A stretch of 5,443 nt of DNA from Desulfuromonadaceae bacterium (lineage in GTDB: Bacteria > Desulfobacterota > Desulfuromonadia > Desulfuromonadales > Syntrophotaleaceae), in assembly GCA_021107335.1 (NCBI GenBank), contig JAIOSZ010000035.1, positions 1 through 5,443 of the forward strand, in the 5' to 3' direction. A program made the position numbers and the translations under genes. Of this stretch, positions 1 to 5,193 are shown piece after piece (within the stretch, counting starts at the first letter, position 1; every line of letters starts with the position of its first letter). The notes beneath the pieces are model-generated. The model saw only the letters and a list, made by a program, of their open reading frames with translations. It had not been told where the DNA came from and searched no databases.

Positions 1-602
1 CGCAGCAGATAGTCTTCCAGCCAGTTGATGGATTCGATGTCGAGATGGTTAGTCGGCTCGTCCAGCAACAGAATATCCGGTTGGCTCACCAGCGCACGAG
101 CCAGCAGCACCCGACGCTTCACGCCACCGGACAGACTATCAATCTGCGCCTCAGGGTCGAGCTTAAGACGGGTCAGGACCTGCTCCACGCCCTGCAAGCG
201 TTGCCAGCCACCGGCCTGCTCGATCTGCTGTTGCAACTCCAGCATCTCGGCCAGGCCAGCGTCGTTGCCGGTCTCGGCCGCCAGCTGAGTGAGATACTGA
301 CAGCGGGCAATCTGCTCACCCACCGAACCGAGACCGGGTAGCACCGTCTCCAGCACCGTACCTGTCAGCTCCGGTGGCACCTCCTGAGGCAACCGTGCTA
401 CCGTTATTCCCTGACGCCGCTCAACAGCACCAGCATCGGGCTTCAGCTCTTCGGCCACCAGGCCAAGAAGGGTCGACTTGCCCGCGCCGTTGCGGCCCAG
501 CAAACAGATACGCTCACCTCGGCTGATCTGCAGATCGACTCCGTTAAGGAGCGGCGGACCGCCAAAGGCAAGATGTATATCACGCAGATTGAGCAACACC
601 AT
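1..602 (-). CDS. uup: ABC-F family ATPase, Uup-like (N-terminal 200 residues, cut by window edge)
   Basis: The minus strand from ATG at 602-600 encodes MVLLNLRDIHLAFGGPPLL and stays open to the window edge. Visible parts of the first ABC domain are Walker A GRNGAGKST (residues 36-44), a Q-loop Gln near 73 (ARLPQE), the ABC signature LSGG (157-160) and Walker B ILLLDEPTNHLD (177-188). ABC-F proteins have two such domains in tandem and no membrane segments; they act on ribosomes or nucleic-acid structures in the cytoplasm. The pattern VARLPQE then LSGGVKRRVLLARALV with DEPTNHLDIESINWLE resembles Uup more than EttA or YheS. The second domain and C-terminal coiled coil, about two thirds of the usual length, lie outside the window. 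The start is supported by AAGGAA at 617-612, nine bases upstream. It is transcribed away from the hydrolase gene at 789. No convincing promoter was found in 603-788; a TTGCCA/TGTAAT pair (687-682, 662-657) has an overlong 19-base spacer. Confidence 0.93.
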   Translation of the reverse strand, partial: MVLLNLRDIHLAFGGPPLLNGVDLQISRGERICLLGRNGAGKSTLLGLVAEELKPDAGAVERRQGITVARLPQEVPPELTGTVLETVLPGLGSVGEQIARCQYLTQLAAETGNDAGLAEMLELQQQIEQAGGWQRLQGVEQVLTRLKLDPEAQIDSLSGGVKRRVLLARALVSQPDILLLDEPTNHLDIESINWLEDYLL

Positions 603-715
603 GAGGCAACGTTCCTTTCGAAGCGGCACAAAGCGCAAAAAGCTTGTGCAGCATTAATTACATGAACTCAAGCACCGATTATGGCAAAAGATTGGCTTTG
701 CCGATAGAGCAATCC

Positions 716-744
716 TTGACAGAGGGGAGAATATCATCAAAAGT
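716..744 (+). promoter_or_regulatory. Possible promoter upstream of the SGNH hydrolase gene (-35 only is good)
   Basis: A perfect TTGACA lies at 716-721, 67 bases before the hydrolase start. At 17-base spacing the -10 position reads AAAAGT (739-744), which is poor. The better -10-like TATCAT at 732-737 is only 10 bases from this -35. The assignment therefore rests on one box and is weak. Confidence 0.22.
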
Positions 745-788
745 TACAGCAGAGATAGTTTTCGGCTGCCCACTGACCTGGAGTTTCC

Positions 789-1418
789 ATGAATCGCACC
801 CTTTCTCTACGCCCTCTGCTTATCACCCTCGGCCTACTTCTGTTGCTGTCGCTGGCGGGCTGCCGTGATCGGACACCCCGCCTGACCTCTCTGGATCCAA
901 ACGCTGTGATCCTGGCCTTTGGCGATAGCTTGACTTCCGGTTACGGTGCCAGCAGCACCGCCAGCTATCCAGCGGTACTAGAGAGCCTTACCGGCTACCG
1001 GACCGTCAACGCAGGCCGACCCGGGGAACTCAGCGCCGAAGGCCTGAAGCGCCTGCCGAACCTGCTGCAACGCTATCAACCCGACTTAGTGATTCTCTGC
1101 CACGGCGGCAACGATCTGCTACGCCGACATGATCCCGCGCTAACGGCCACAAACCTGCGTCGCATGATCGAGGCGGTACAGGGCAGCGAGGCTGAAGTGG
1201 TATTACTCGGGGTACCGCAACCCGGCCTCTGGCTTCGGGCGGCCCCCTTTTACCAAGAGATCGCCGACGAATTCCACATCCCCTGCAATAGCGACATCCT
1301 GGCGGAGATTCTTTCCAATAAAGAGTTGAAGAGCGACACCATCCACCCCAATGCCGCCGGCTATCGGCAACTTGCCGAAACCCTGGCTCAGCTCATTGGC
1401 AGGACTGAGCATAACTGA
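789..1418 (+). CDS. SGNH/GDSL-family hydrolase (arylesterase / TesA-like), predicted lipoprotein
   Basis: A 209-residue esterase of the SGNH fold, close to the usual length of TesA-like enzymes. A short basic start (MNRTLSLRP) and a hydrophobic stretch of about residues 10-23 lead to a lipobox LAGC with Cys25. Arg at +2 favours outer-membrane rather than inner-membrane retention. The catalytic blocks are in order: GDSLTSGYG (45-53) with nucleophile Ser47; VNAGRPGE, where Gly79 aligns with the oxyanion Gly; HGGND (105-109) with Asn108; and DTIHPN (183-188) carrying the Asp183/His186 pair. All four SGNH residues are present, so an active ester- or thioester-cleaving enzyme is expected at the periplasmic face of a membrane. 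The substrate cannot be read from sequence. TesA itself is a soluble periplasmic protein, so the lipid anchor is a difference. ATG at 789 follows GGAG at 780-783 by five bases. The gene is divergent from uup and ends in TGA. Confidence 0.9.
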   Translation: MNRTLSLRPLLITLGLLLLLSLAGCRDRTPRLTSLDPNAVILAFGDSLTSGYGASSTASYPAVLESLTGYRTVNAGRPGELSAEGLKRLPNLLQRYQPDLVILCHGGNDLLRRHDPALTATNLRRMIEAVQGSEAEVVLLGVPQPGLWLRAAPFYQEIADEFHIPCNSDILAEILSNKELKSDTIHPNAAGYRQLAETLAQLIGRTEHN

Positions 1419-1537
1419 TCTTCAGCGCTCCATTTTTGAAATCGTACCGCAACCAACTGGCCAAAATGGAACTGAATGTACCGTTCGCTGGCAGGAGGCT
1501 TGCCATTACGGATCAAGACACCAAAAAAGACAAATTT

Positions 1538-1561
1538 GCTGGCTAAAGTGGCCGGTTTTTT
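1538..1561 (+). terminator. Weak intrinsic terminator candidate downstream of the hydrolase gene
   Basis: GCTGGC (1538-1543) can pair with GCCGGT (1551-1556) across a seven-base loop, using two G-U wobbles, followed by TTTTTT at 1556-1561. An A-tract at 1523-1528 could also pair with the T-tract and lengthen the stem. The core stem is short and partly wobble-paired. It sits 120 bases past the hydrolase stop codon. Confidence 0.35.
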
Positions 1562-1613
1562 ATATGATGACAACGTTTAATCGATTATGTCCCTTATCTT
1601 TTCATGCCCGGGC

Positions 1614-1631
1614 CGGGGGCTTGGGCCCCCG
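1614..1631 (+). repeat. GC-rich inverted repeat in the serA leader
   Basis: CGGGGGC at 1614-1620 and GCCCCCG at 1625-1631 form a perfect 7-bp all-G/C stem with the loop TTGG. It directly follows the palindrome GCCCGGGC (1606-1613), which could compete for pairing. There is no T-tract after it, so it is not a terminator by itself. It would be a very stable element about 100 bases before the serA start if transcribed. Confidence 0.6.
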
Positions 1632-1645
1632 TCGCTGAAACCGTT

Positions 1646-1682
1646 ATTCTGCCGCCTGTACGATCTGGCAGGATGCTTTTTT
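1646..1682 (+). terminator. Terminator-like hairpin in the serA leader (possible attenuator)
   Basis: ATTCTGCC (1646-1653) pairs with GGCAGGAT (1667-1674): eight pairs, one of them G-U, around a 13-base loop. After GC, six T follow at 1677-1682. The serA ribosome site begins only about 42 bases later, so transcripts starting upstream must pass it. The placement fits attenuation of serA, or a terminator of a short upstream RNA. Effectiveness is uncertain because of the long loop and the two-base gap before the T-tract. Confidence 0.45.
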
Positions 1683-1723
1683 CGGCCTTGCCTCCGCGCA
1701 TGAATTTTATTTTTGAACGTGTA

Positions 1724-1729
1724 AAGGAG
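1724..1729 (+). promoter_or_regulatory. Ribosome binding site that sets the serA start
   Basis: AAGGAG at 1724-1729 lies six bases before ATG 1736 and only three before the overlapping ATG 1733. The spacing favours 1736. It also rules out the far longer in-frame extension that begins at 1604, which would place hairpins and this site inside coding sequence. Confidence 0.85.
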
Positions 1730-1735
1730 TTTATG

Positions 1736-3340
1736 ATGAAGATTCTAGTAACCGAAAAACTGGCCAAAGAGGGTCTGCTGATCCTTGAAAAAGAGACCCA
1801 GGCAGAGCTCGATGTCAAACTGGGTATGAGCCGCGAGGAACTGCTCTCGGTCATCGGCGATTACGAAGGTATTGTCATTCGCAGCGCCACCAAGGCCGAC
1901 CGTGAACTGCTTGAAGCCGGCAAGAACCTTAAAGTCGTCGCCCGCGCCGGCGTCGGCCTCGACAACGTCGATGTCAAAGCCGCCAGCGAGCGAGGCATTA
2001 TCGTCTGTAACGCCCCCTTCGGCAACGTCAACAGCGTTATCGAGCATACCATGGCGCTGATCCTTACCTGCTGCCGCAAACTGATTCCCGCCGACGCCAG
2101 CCTCAAATCGGGCTCCTGGGATCGCAGCTCCTTCAAGGCTAGCGAACTGCAAAACAAGGTCGCCGGGGTTATCGGCCTGAGCAAAATTGGCGGCGGCGTC
2201 GCCACCCGTCTCAAGGCCTTTGGCTGCGATGTCATTGGCGCTGACCCCTTTATCTCTGAACAACGGGCCGAGGACCTCGGCGTGCGGCTGGTCACCCTGG
2301 ACGAACTGATCCAAACCGCCGACATCATCACCGTTCACGTGCCCCTTACCGACGGCACCCGCAACCTGATCAGCACCGAGCAACTGGCGGCAATGAAGGA
2401 TGGCGTCTCGATCTTCAACACCGCCCGTGGCGGCGTTATCGACGAGGCAGCCCTGTTTGAAGCCCTGCAGAGCGGCAAGGTGGCCAATGCCGGCATCGAT
2501 GTCTGGAGCGAAGAGCCGCCCAAGAGCGACATGATCAAGCAGTTGATCGGCCACGAGCGGGTACTGTCCATTCCTCACCTGGCGGCCTCCAGCATGGAAG
2601 CACAGATCAACGTCGCCATCGACGTAGCCAAAGACATGGTCCGTTACATCAACGAACAGCCCCTGACCTACGCCGCCAACATTCCCCGTTTCGACAGCGC
2701 CGAGATGGACCAGATGCGCCCCTTCCTCAATCTGGTCAACATCATGGCCGAGTTCGTCGCCCAACTGGCAGACTCCAACCTCAACAAGGTCACCTTCAGC
2801 TATCAGGGCAAAGTGGCAAATTGCGACTGCAACCCCCTGACCGTCTGTGGTTTGGCCGCGCTGCTCAACAACAATGTCGAGCAGGACGTCAACATGGTCA
2901 ACGCCGCATTGATCGCCGAAGACATGGGCGTGGCCGTCGAAGAGGTCCTGAACAGCGATTCCGATAGCTTCTCCAGCTCGGTAACGATCTGCATCGAAGG
3001 TCCCAACCTGCGTCGCTCCATCACCGGCACCCATTTCGAAGGCCAGCCGCGTATTGTGCAGCTGCGCGACTACCGGGTCGATTTTGTCCCCGAGGAGCAC
3101 ATGTTGCTCACCACCTACCTCGACCGTCCCGGCATGATCGGTAAGATCGGCCAGGTCATGGGCGAGCACGACATCAACATCGCTTCCATGAACCTCGGTC
3201 GCCAGGAAAAGCAGGGTGAAGCGATGGTCATTTTGTCTCTCGATTCGGCAGTCCCCGCCAACGTTATCGAGGAAATTGGCCAGACCGTCGAGTCCAACTT
3301 CATCAAGTACCTGCACCTGGTGAAAGCCAAGGCTGAGTAA
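1736..3340 (+). CDS. serA: D-3-phosphoglycerate dehydrogenase, type I with ASB and ACT domains
   Basis: A 534-residue cytoplasmic enzyme that oxidises 3-phosphoglycerate to 3-phosphohydroxypyruvate with NAD, the first step of serine synthesis. Domains in order: split substrate-binding and Rossmann domains (about 1-315), the intervening ASB regulatory domain (about 320-450, including PLTVCGLAALL and VNMVNAALIAEDMGV) and a C-terminal ACT domain (about 455-530, DRPGMIGKIGQVMGEHDINIASM). The length matches type I enzymes. The catalytic set is present: Arg231 in NTARGGVIDE, Glu260 in DVWSEEPP and His281 in IPHLAASS. The nucleotide loop is unusual: GLSKIG (147-152) where the family has GxGxxG, so Ser149 replaces the second glycine. 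PHLAASS also differs from the usual PHLGAST. The ACT domain suggests serine feedback, as known for this family. ATG 1736 is chosen for its spacing from AAGGAG; ATG 1733 would add one Met. ald follows after 69 bases in the same frame. Confidence 0.95.
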   Translation: MKILVTEKLAKEGLLILEKETQAELDVKLGMSREELLSVIGDYEGIVIRSATKADRELLEAGKNLKVVARAGVGLDNVDVKAASERGIIVCNAPFGNVNSVIEHTMALILTCCRKLIPADASLKSGSWDRSSFKASELQNKVAGVIGLSKIGGGVATRLKAFGCDVIGADPFISEQRAEDLGVRLVTLDELIQTADIITVHVPLTDGTRNLISTEQLAAMKDGVSIFNTARGGVIDEAALFEALQSGKVANAGIDVWSEEPPKSDMIKQLIGHERVLSIPHLAASSMEAQINVAIDVAKDMVRYINEQPLTYAANIPRFDSAEMDQMRPFLNLVNIMAEFVAQLADSNLNKVTFSYQGKVANCDCNPLTVCGLAALLNNNVEQDVNMVNAALIAEDMGVAVEEVLNSDSDSFSSSVTICIEGPNLRRSITGTHFEGQPRIVQLRDYRVDFVPEEHMLLTTYLDRPGMIGKIGQVMGEHDINIASMNLGRQEKQGEAMVILSLDSAVPANVIEEIGQTVESNFIKYLHLVKAKAE

Positions 3341-3350
3341 GAACGTTCTT
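3339..3350. repeat. 12-bp perfect palindrome overlapping the serA stop
   Basis: AAGAACGTTCTT is its own reverse complement and begins with the last two bases of the serA TAA codon. It may be a protein-binding site or chance; no function can be assigned. Confidence 0.4.
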
Positions 3351-3355
3351 CTGTC

Positions 3356-3391
3356 CGTGCCGCTGACCGGATTAAACCGGTCAGCGGCACG
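3356..3391 (+). repeat. Perfect 15-bp hairpin in the serA-ald gap, no U-tract
   Basis: CGTGCCGCTGACCGG (3356-3370) and CCGGTCAGCGGCACG (3377-3391) are exact reverse complements around the six-base loop ATTAAA. The sequence after it is CTTACTGAGG, without a run of T, so it is not a standard intrinsic terminator. It ends six bases before the ald ribosome site GAGGA (3398-3402). Likely roles are RNA stabilisation of the serA 3' end, a processing site, or partial termination that lowers ald expression relative to serA. Confidence 0.8.
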
Positions 3392-3409
3392 CTTACTGAG
3401 GACAAAGCC

Positions 3410-4513
3410 ATGATCGTAGGGGTTCCCAAAGAGATCAAAGAGCGCGAATATCGAGTCGGCATAACTCCGGCCGGGGCGCGTACCTTGATCGAAGACGGCC
3501 ATCAGGTGTTGATCGAAAAGGGGGCTGGACTTGGCAGCGGCCTGACCGATGACCAATACCGGGCCGCGGGAGCCCAACTGGAGCCTTCCGCCTCCCGCGT
3601 CTACCAACAGGCCGAACTGATCGTCAAGGTCAAAGAGCCTCTCACCGAAGAGTTGGCACTGCTTCAGCCGGAGCAGAGCCTGTTTACCTTTCTGCATCTG
3701 GCCGCAGAGCCAGAACTGGCCGCCCGGTTGCTCGAACGACGCATCACAGGCATCGCCTACGAAACGGTGCAGCAAGACGATGGCACCCTGCCCCTGTTGC
3801 AGCCCATGAGCGAAGTCGCCGGACGTATGTCGATCCAGGTTGGCGCTCATTTTCTGCAAAAAGAGCATGGCGGCAAGGGAGTACTGCTCGCCGGGGCACC
3901 GGGAGTGCGACCGGGCCGGGTAGTCGTGCTCGGTGCCGGTACCGTGGGCAGTAACGCCGTGCGCATTGCTGTCGGCATGGGTGCGGATGTGACCGTACTC
4001 GACATCGACCCCTCCCGCCTGGCCCTGCTGGACGACCATTACGGCAATCATATCCTGACCCTCATCTCTAATTCCCAGAACATCGAGGATGAAGTCAGCC
4101 GTGCCGATCTACTGATCGGAGCGGTTCTGGTTACTGGTGGCCGCGCACCGCAGCTGGTCACAGAACAGCTGGTGGCACAGATGAATCCCGGCAGTGTCAT
4201 TATCGATGTAGCGGTCGACCAAGGCGGCTGCATCGCCACCACCCGGCCGACCAGTCACGACACACCGATACATCTACTGCATGGCGTGCTGCATTACGGC
4301 GTAGCCAACATGCCGGGCGCAGTGAGCCAAACCAGCACCTTTGCCCTCACCAACAGCACCCTGCCCTATATTCAACAACTGGCTCGCCACGGCGTGCCAT
4401 CGGCGCTACATACCGACACCGCACTCGGGCGCGGCCTCAATACCTATGCGGGGCAAATAAGACATCAACAGGTCGCCCAAGCGTTGAACCTGCCCTATTC
4501 GGCGTCACCTTGA
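3410..4513 (+). CDS. ald: Alanine dehydrogenase (NAD-dependent)
   Basis: A 367-residue enzyme, the normal family length, that interconverts L-alanine and pyruvate plus ammonia with NAD in the cytoplasm. Residues match the numbering of the Mycobacterium tuberculosis enzyme: substrate-binding Arg15 (EYRVGITP) and Lys75 (KVKEP), catalytic His96 (TFLHLAA) and Asp270 (DVAVDQGG), Ser134 in PMSEVAGR, the nucleotide loop GAGTVG (175-180), Asp198 for NAD over NADP, and NMP at 300-302. One local difference is visible: the conserved VP(R/K)TST segment after NMPGA reads VSQTST (305-310). ATG 3410 has a strong site GAGGA seven bases upstream. It probably shares transcripts with serA, since the 69-base gap has a hairpin but no terminator or clear promoter. 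The role could be catabolic (alanine as nitrogen or carbon source) or alanine synthesis under high ammonia; the sequence does not say which. Confidence 0.95.
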   Translation: MIVGVPKEIKEREYRVGITPAGARTLIEDGHQVLIEKGAGLGSGLTDDQYRAAGAQLEPSASRVYQQAELIVKVKEPLTEELALLQPEQSLFTFLHLAAEPELAARLLERRITGIAYETVQQDDGTLPLLQPMSEVAGRMSIQVGAHFLQKEHGGKGVLLAGAPGVRPGRVVVLGAGTVGSNAVRIAVGMGADVTVLDIDPSRLALLDDHYGNHILTLISNSQNIEDEVSRADLLIGAVLVTGGRAPQLVTEQLVAQMNPGSVIIDVAVDQGGCIATTRPTSHDTPIHLLHGVLHYGVANMPGAVSQTSTFALTNSTLPYIQQLARHGVPSALHTDTALGRGLNTYAGQIRHQQVAQALNLPYSASP

Positions 4514-4611
4514 GTGATGGGGCACTGCATCCAAAGACCTCCCCTGCCCTTATCTGAAACACCCTCGGCACAATCCTGACTATTCATCACAGAGCACAAA
4601 AAGAATCCTCA

Positions 4612-4632
4612 AATATCCAAACTTTAGATATT
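4612..4632. repeat. AT-rich inverted repeat downstream of ald
   Basis: AATATC (4612-4617) and GATATT (4627-4632) form an inverted repeat around nine bases; with one bulged A the flanking bases extend it to eight pairs (4609-4634). It could be an operator half-site pair or chance in an AT-rich stretch. Confidence 0.25.
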
Positions 4633-4638
4633 GATCCT

Positions 4639-4680
4639 TCTTCGTGAGCCTCGCAGGCTAGCTGAAGACACTTTTAATTT
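4639..4680 (+). terminator. Weak structured 3' element, possible ald terminator
   Basis: An inner stem AGCCT (4647-4651) / AGGCT (4655-4659) with a CGC loop sits inside an outer stem TCTTC (4639-4643) / GAAGA (4664-4668), separated by a small internal loop. On the plus strand it is followed by TTTTAATTT. It lies between the convergent ends of ald and the small minus-strand gene and might serve either, but the T-run is broken and on the minus strand there is none. Confidence 0.3.
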
Positions 4681-4705
4681 CAGTGCAGAATACAGACAGA
4701 AATGT

Positions 4706-4882
4706 TTATTTTTTGGATTTACCAAACAGATCGAGCTGATCGAAACGATAGGTTTCGATATCGAAGGGGCGGGGCAGATAACGGGGGCAACTGATCAGCA
4801 GAGTCCCGACCGGCTGACGGCAGGACCGGACGCACTTGGCGCACAGTCGATTGTAAGGTTGTTTTGCTGCGTGCTTAGCCAA
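4706..4882 (-). CDS. 58-residue four-cysteine protein with C-terminal QLDLF motif, TTG start
   Basis: No named family is recognised. The protein has Cys14, Cys17, Cys21 and Cys32 in a CX2C-X3-C-X10-C arrangement (LCAKCVRSC and ISCPRYLP), which looks like a small zinc or Fe-S site. It has a basic N-terminus (MAKHAAKQPYNR), no signal peptide and no membrane segment, so it should be cytoplasmic. The tail FDQLDLFGKSKK contains QLDLF at 49-53, an exact match to the bacterial beta-clamp binding consensus QL[SD]LF. TTG at 4882-4880 is chosen because GGAGG (4892-4888) sits five bases upstream. The longer frame from ATG 4948 has no good ribosome site, and a promoter -10 box at 4915-4910 lies inside it. 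The gene is convergent with ald and divergent from the initiator tRNA. Its reality is well supported by the ribosome site, promoter and cysteine pattern; a clamp role is only an inference. Confidence 0.8.
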   Translation of the reverse strand: MAKHAAKQPYNRLCAKCVRSCRQPVGTLLISCPRYLPRPFDIETYRFDQLDLFGKSKK

Positions 4883-4887
4883 GGGTA

Positions 4888-4892
4888 CCTCC
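4888..4892 (-). promoter_or_regulatory. Ribosome binding site that sets the TTG start
   Basis: The minus strand reads GGAGG here, five bases before TTG 4882. None of the upstream ATG codons (for example 4948) has a comparable site. Confidence 0.8.
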
Positions 4893-4909
4893 AGCAGAAA
4901 TTCGAGCTT

Positions 4910-4938
4910 ATTGTAGCAGGCCCTGGTAAAGGCGACAA
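4910..4938 (-). promoter_or_regulatory. Sigma70-type promoter of the small four-cysteine gene
   Basis: On the minus strand, TTGTCG (4938-4933, 4 of 6 to consensus) and TACAAT (4915-4910, 5 of 6) are exactly 17 bases apart. Transcription would begin near 4903, giving a leader of about 20 bases that carries the GGAGG site just before the TTG codon. Confidence 0.6.
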
Positions 4939-4980
4939 GCATCAGCATTTCATTATTGTCAAATTTTAGCTACTCAAGGG

Positions 4981-5009
4981 TTGACAACCTCGGAGCAATT
5001 CGCTATCTT
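4981..5009 (+). promoter_or_regulatory. Sigma70-type promoter of the initiator tRNA
   Basis: A perfect -35 TTGACA (4981-4986) and TATCTT (5004-5009, 4 of 6) are separated by 17 bases. Transcription would start near 5016, only about five bases before the mature tRNA 5' end, so the 5' leader removed by RNase P is very short. Confidence 0.75.
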
Positions 5010-5020
5010 CACCTGGTTGA

Positions 5021-5097
<77 letters not shown>

Positions 5098-5108
5098 AAA
5101 TAAATCAG

Positions 5109-5136
5109 GGACCAGCCAAAAGGCTGGTCCTTTTTT
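5109..5136 (+). terminator. Strong intrinsic terminator of the tRNA gene
   Basis: GGACCAGCC (5109-5117) and GGCTGGTCC (5122-5130) form a perfect 9-bp stem with an AAAA loop, followed by six T at 5131-5136. It begins 12 bases after the tRNA 3' end. Confidence 0.95.
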
Positions 5137-5193
5137 GTTTGTGCCTGTACGCTAAACCATTCTCTCTCCAAATCTCGCAAAACAAAGAGCACT

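Larger units (their letters stand above)
1419..1735 (+). other. Gene-free leader region between the hydrolase gene and serA
   Basis: This stretch of just over 300 bases has no credible gene. Short open frames in it are shadows or in-frame extensions without ribosome sites. It holds a small hairpin TGGCA/TGCCA (1489-1493, 1501-1505) with GGAGG in its loop, a weak terminator candidate ending in six T at 1556-1561, an AT-rich patch at about 1556-1600 that may hold the serA promoter (no convincing -35/-10 pair found), a GC-rich hairpin at 1614-1631 and a terminator-like hairpin at 1646-1682. No known riboswitch class was recognised by eye. Confidence 0.7.

Noticed and set aside
25..341. Two overlapping plus-strand frames opposite uup
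   Set aside because: They are shadows of the ABC ATPase, whose Walker and signature motifs are clear on the minus strand.
644..868. Open frame of 74 codons from GTG 644 overlapping the hydrolase start
   Set aside because: There is no ribosome site or recognisable sequence, and it overlaps the lipoprotein signal region in another frame.
1604..1735. In-frame N-terminal extension of serA by 44 residues
   Set aside because: The family starts at MKILVTEKL, AAGGAG at 1724-1729 fits ATG 1736, and the extension would cover hairpins and a T-tract.
1745..4051. A 768-codon open frame on the minus strand opposite serA and most of ald
   Set aside because: It is aligned codon for codon with the two real genes, where antisense stops arise only from sense TTA, CTA or TCA codons, which are rare here. 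It has no recognisable domain and both sense genes are certain.
4957..4962. Minus-strand TTGACA upstream of the four-cysteine gene
   Set aside because: No -10 box lies at an acceptable distance; the promoter at 4938-4910 is far better placed.
4631..4969. Plus-strand open frame of 112 codons opposite the four-cysteine gene
   Set aside because: It has no good ribosome site and no recognisable motif, and lies opposite a frame with a promoter, GGAGG and a cysteine pattern.
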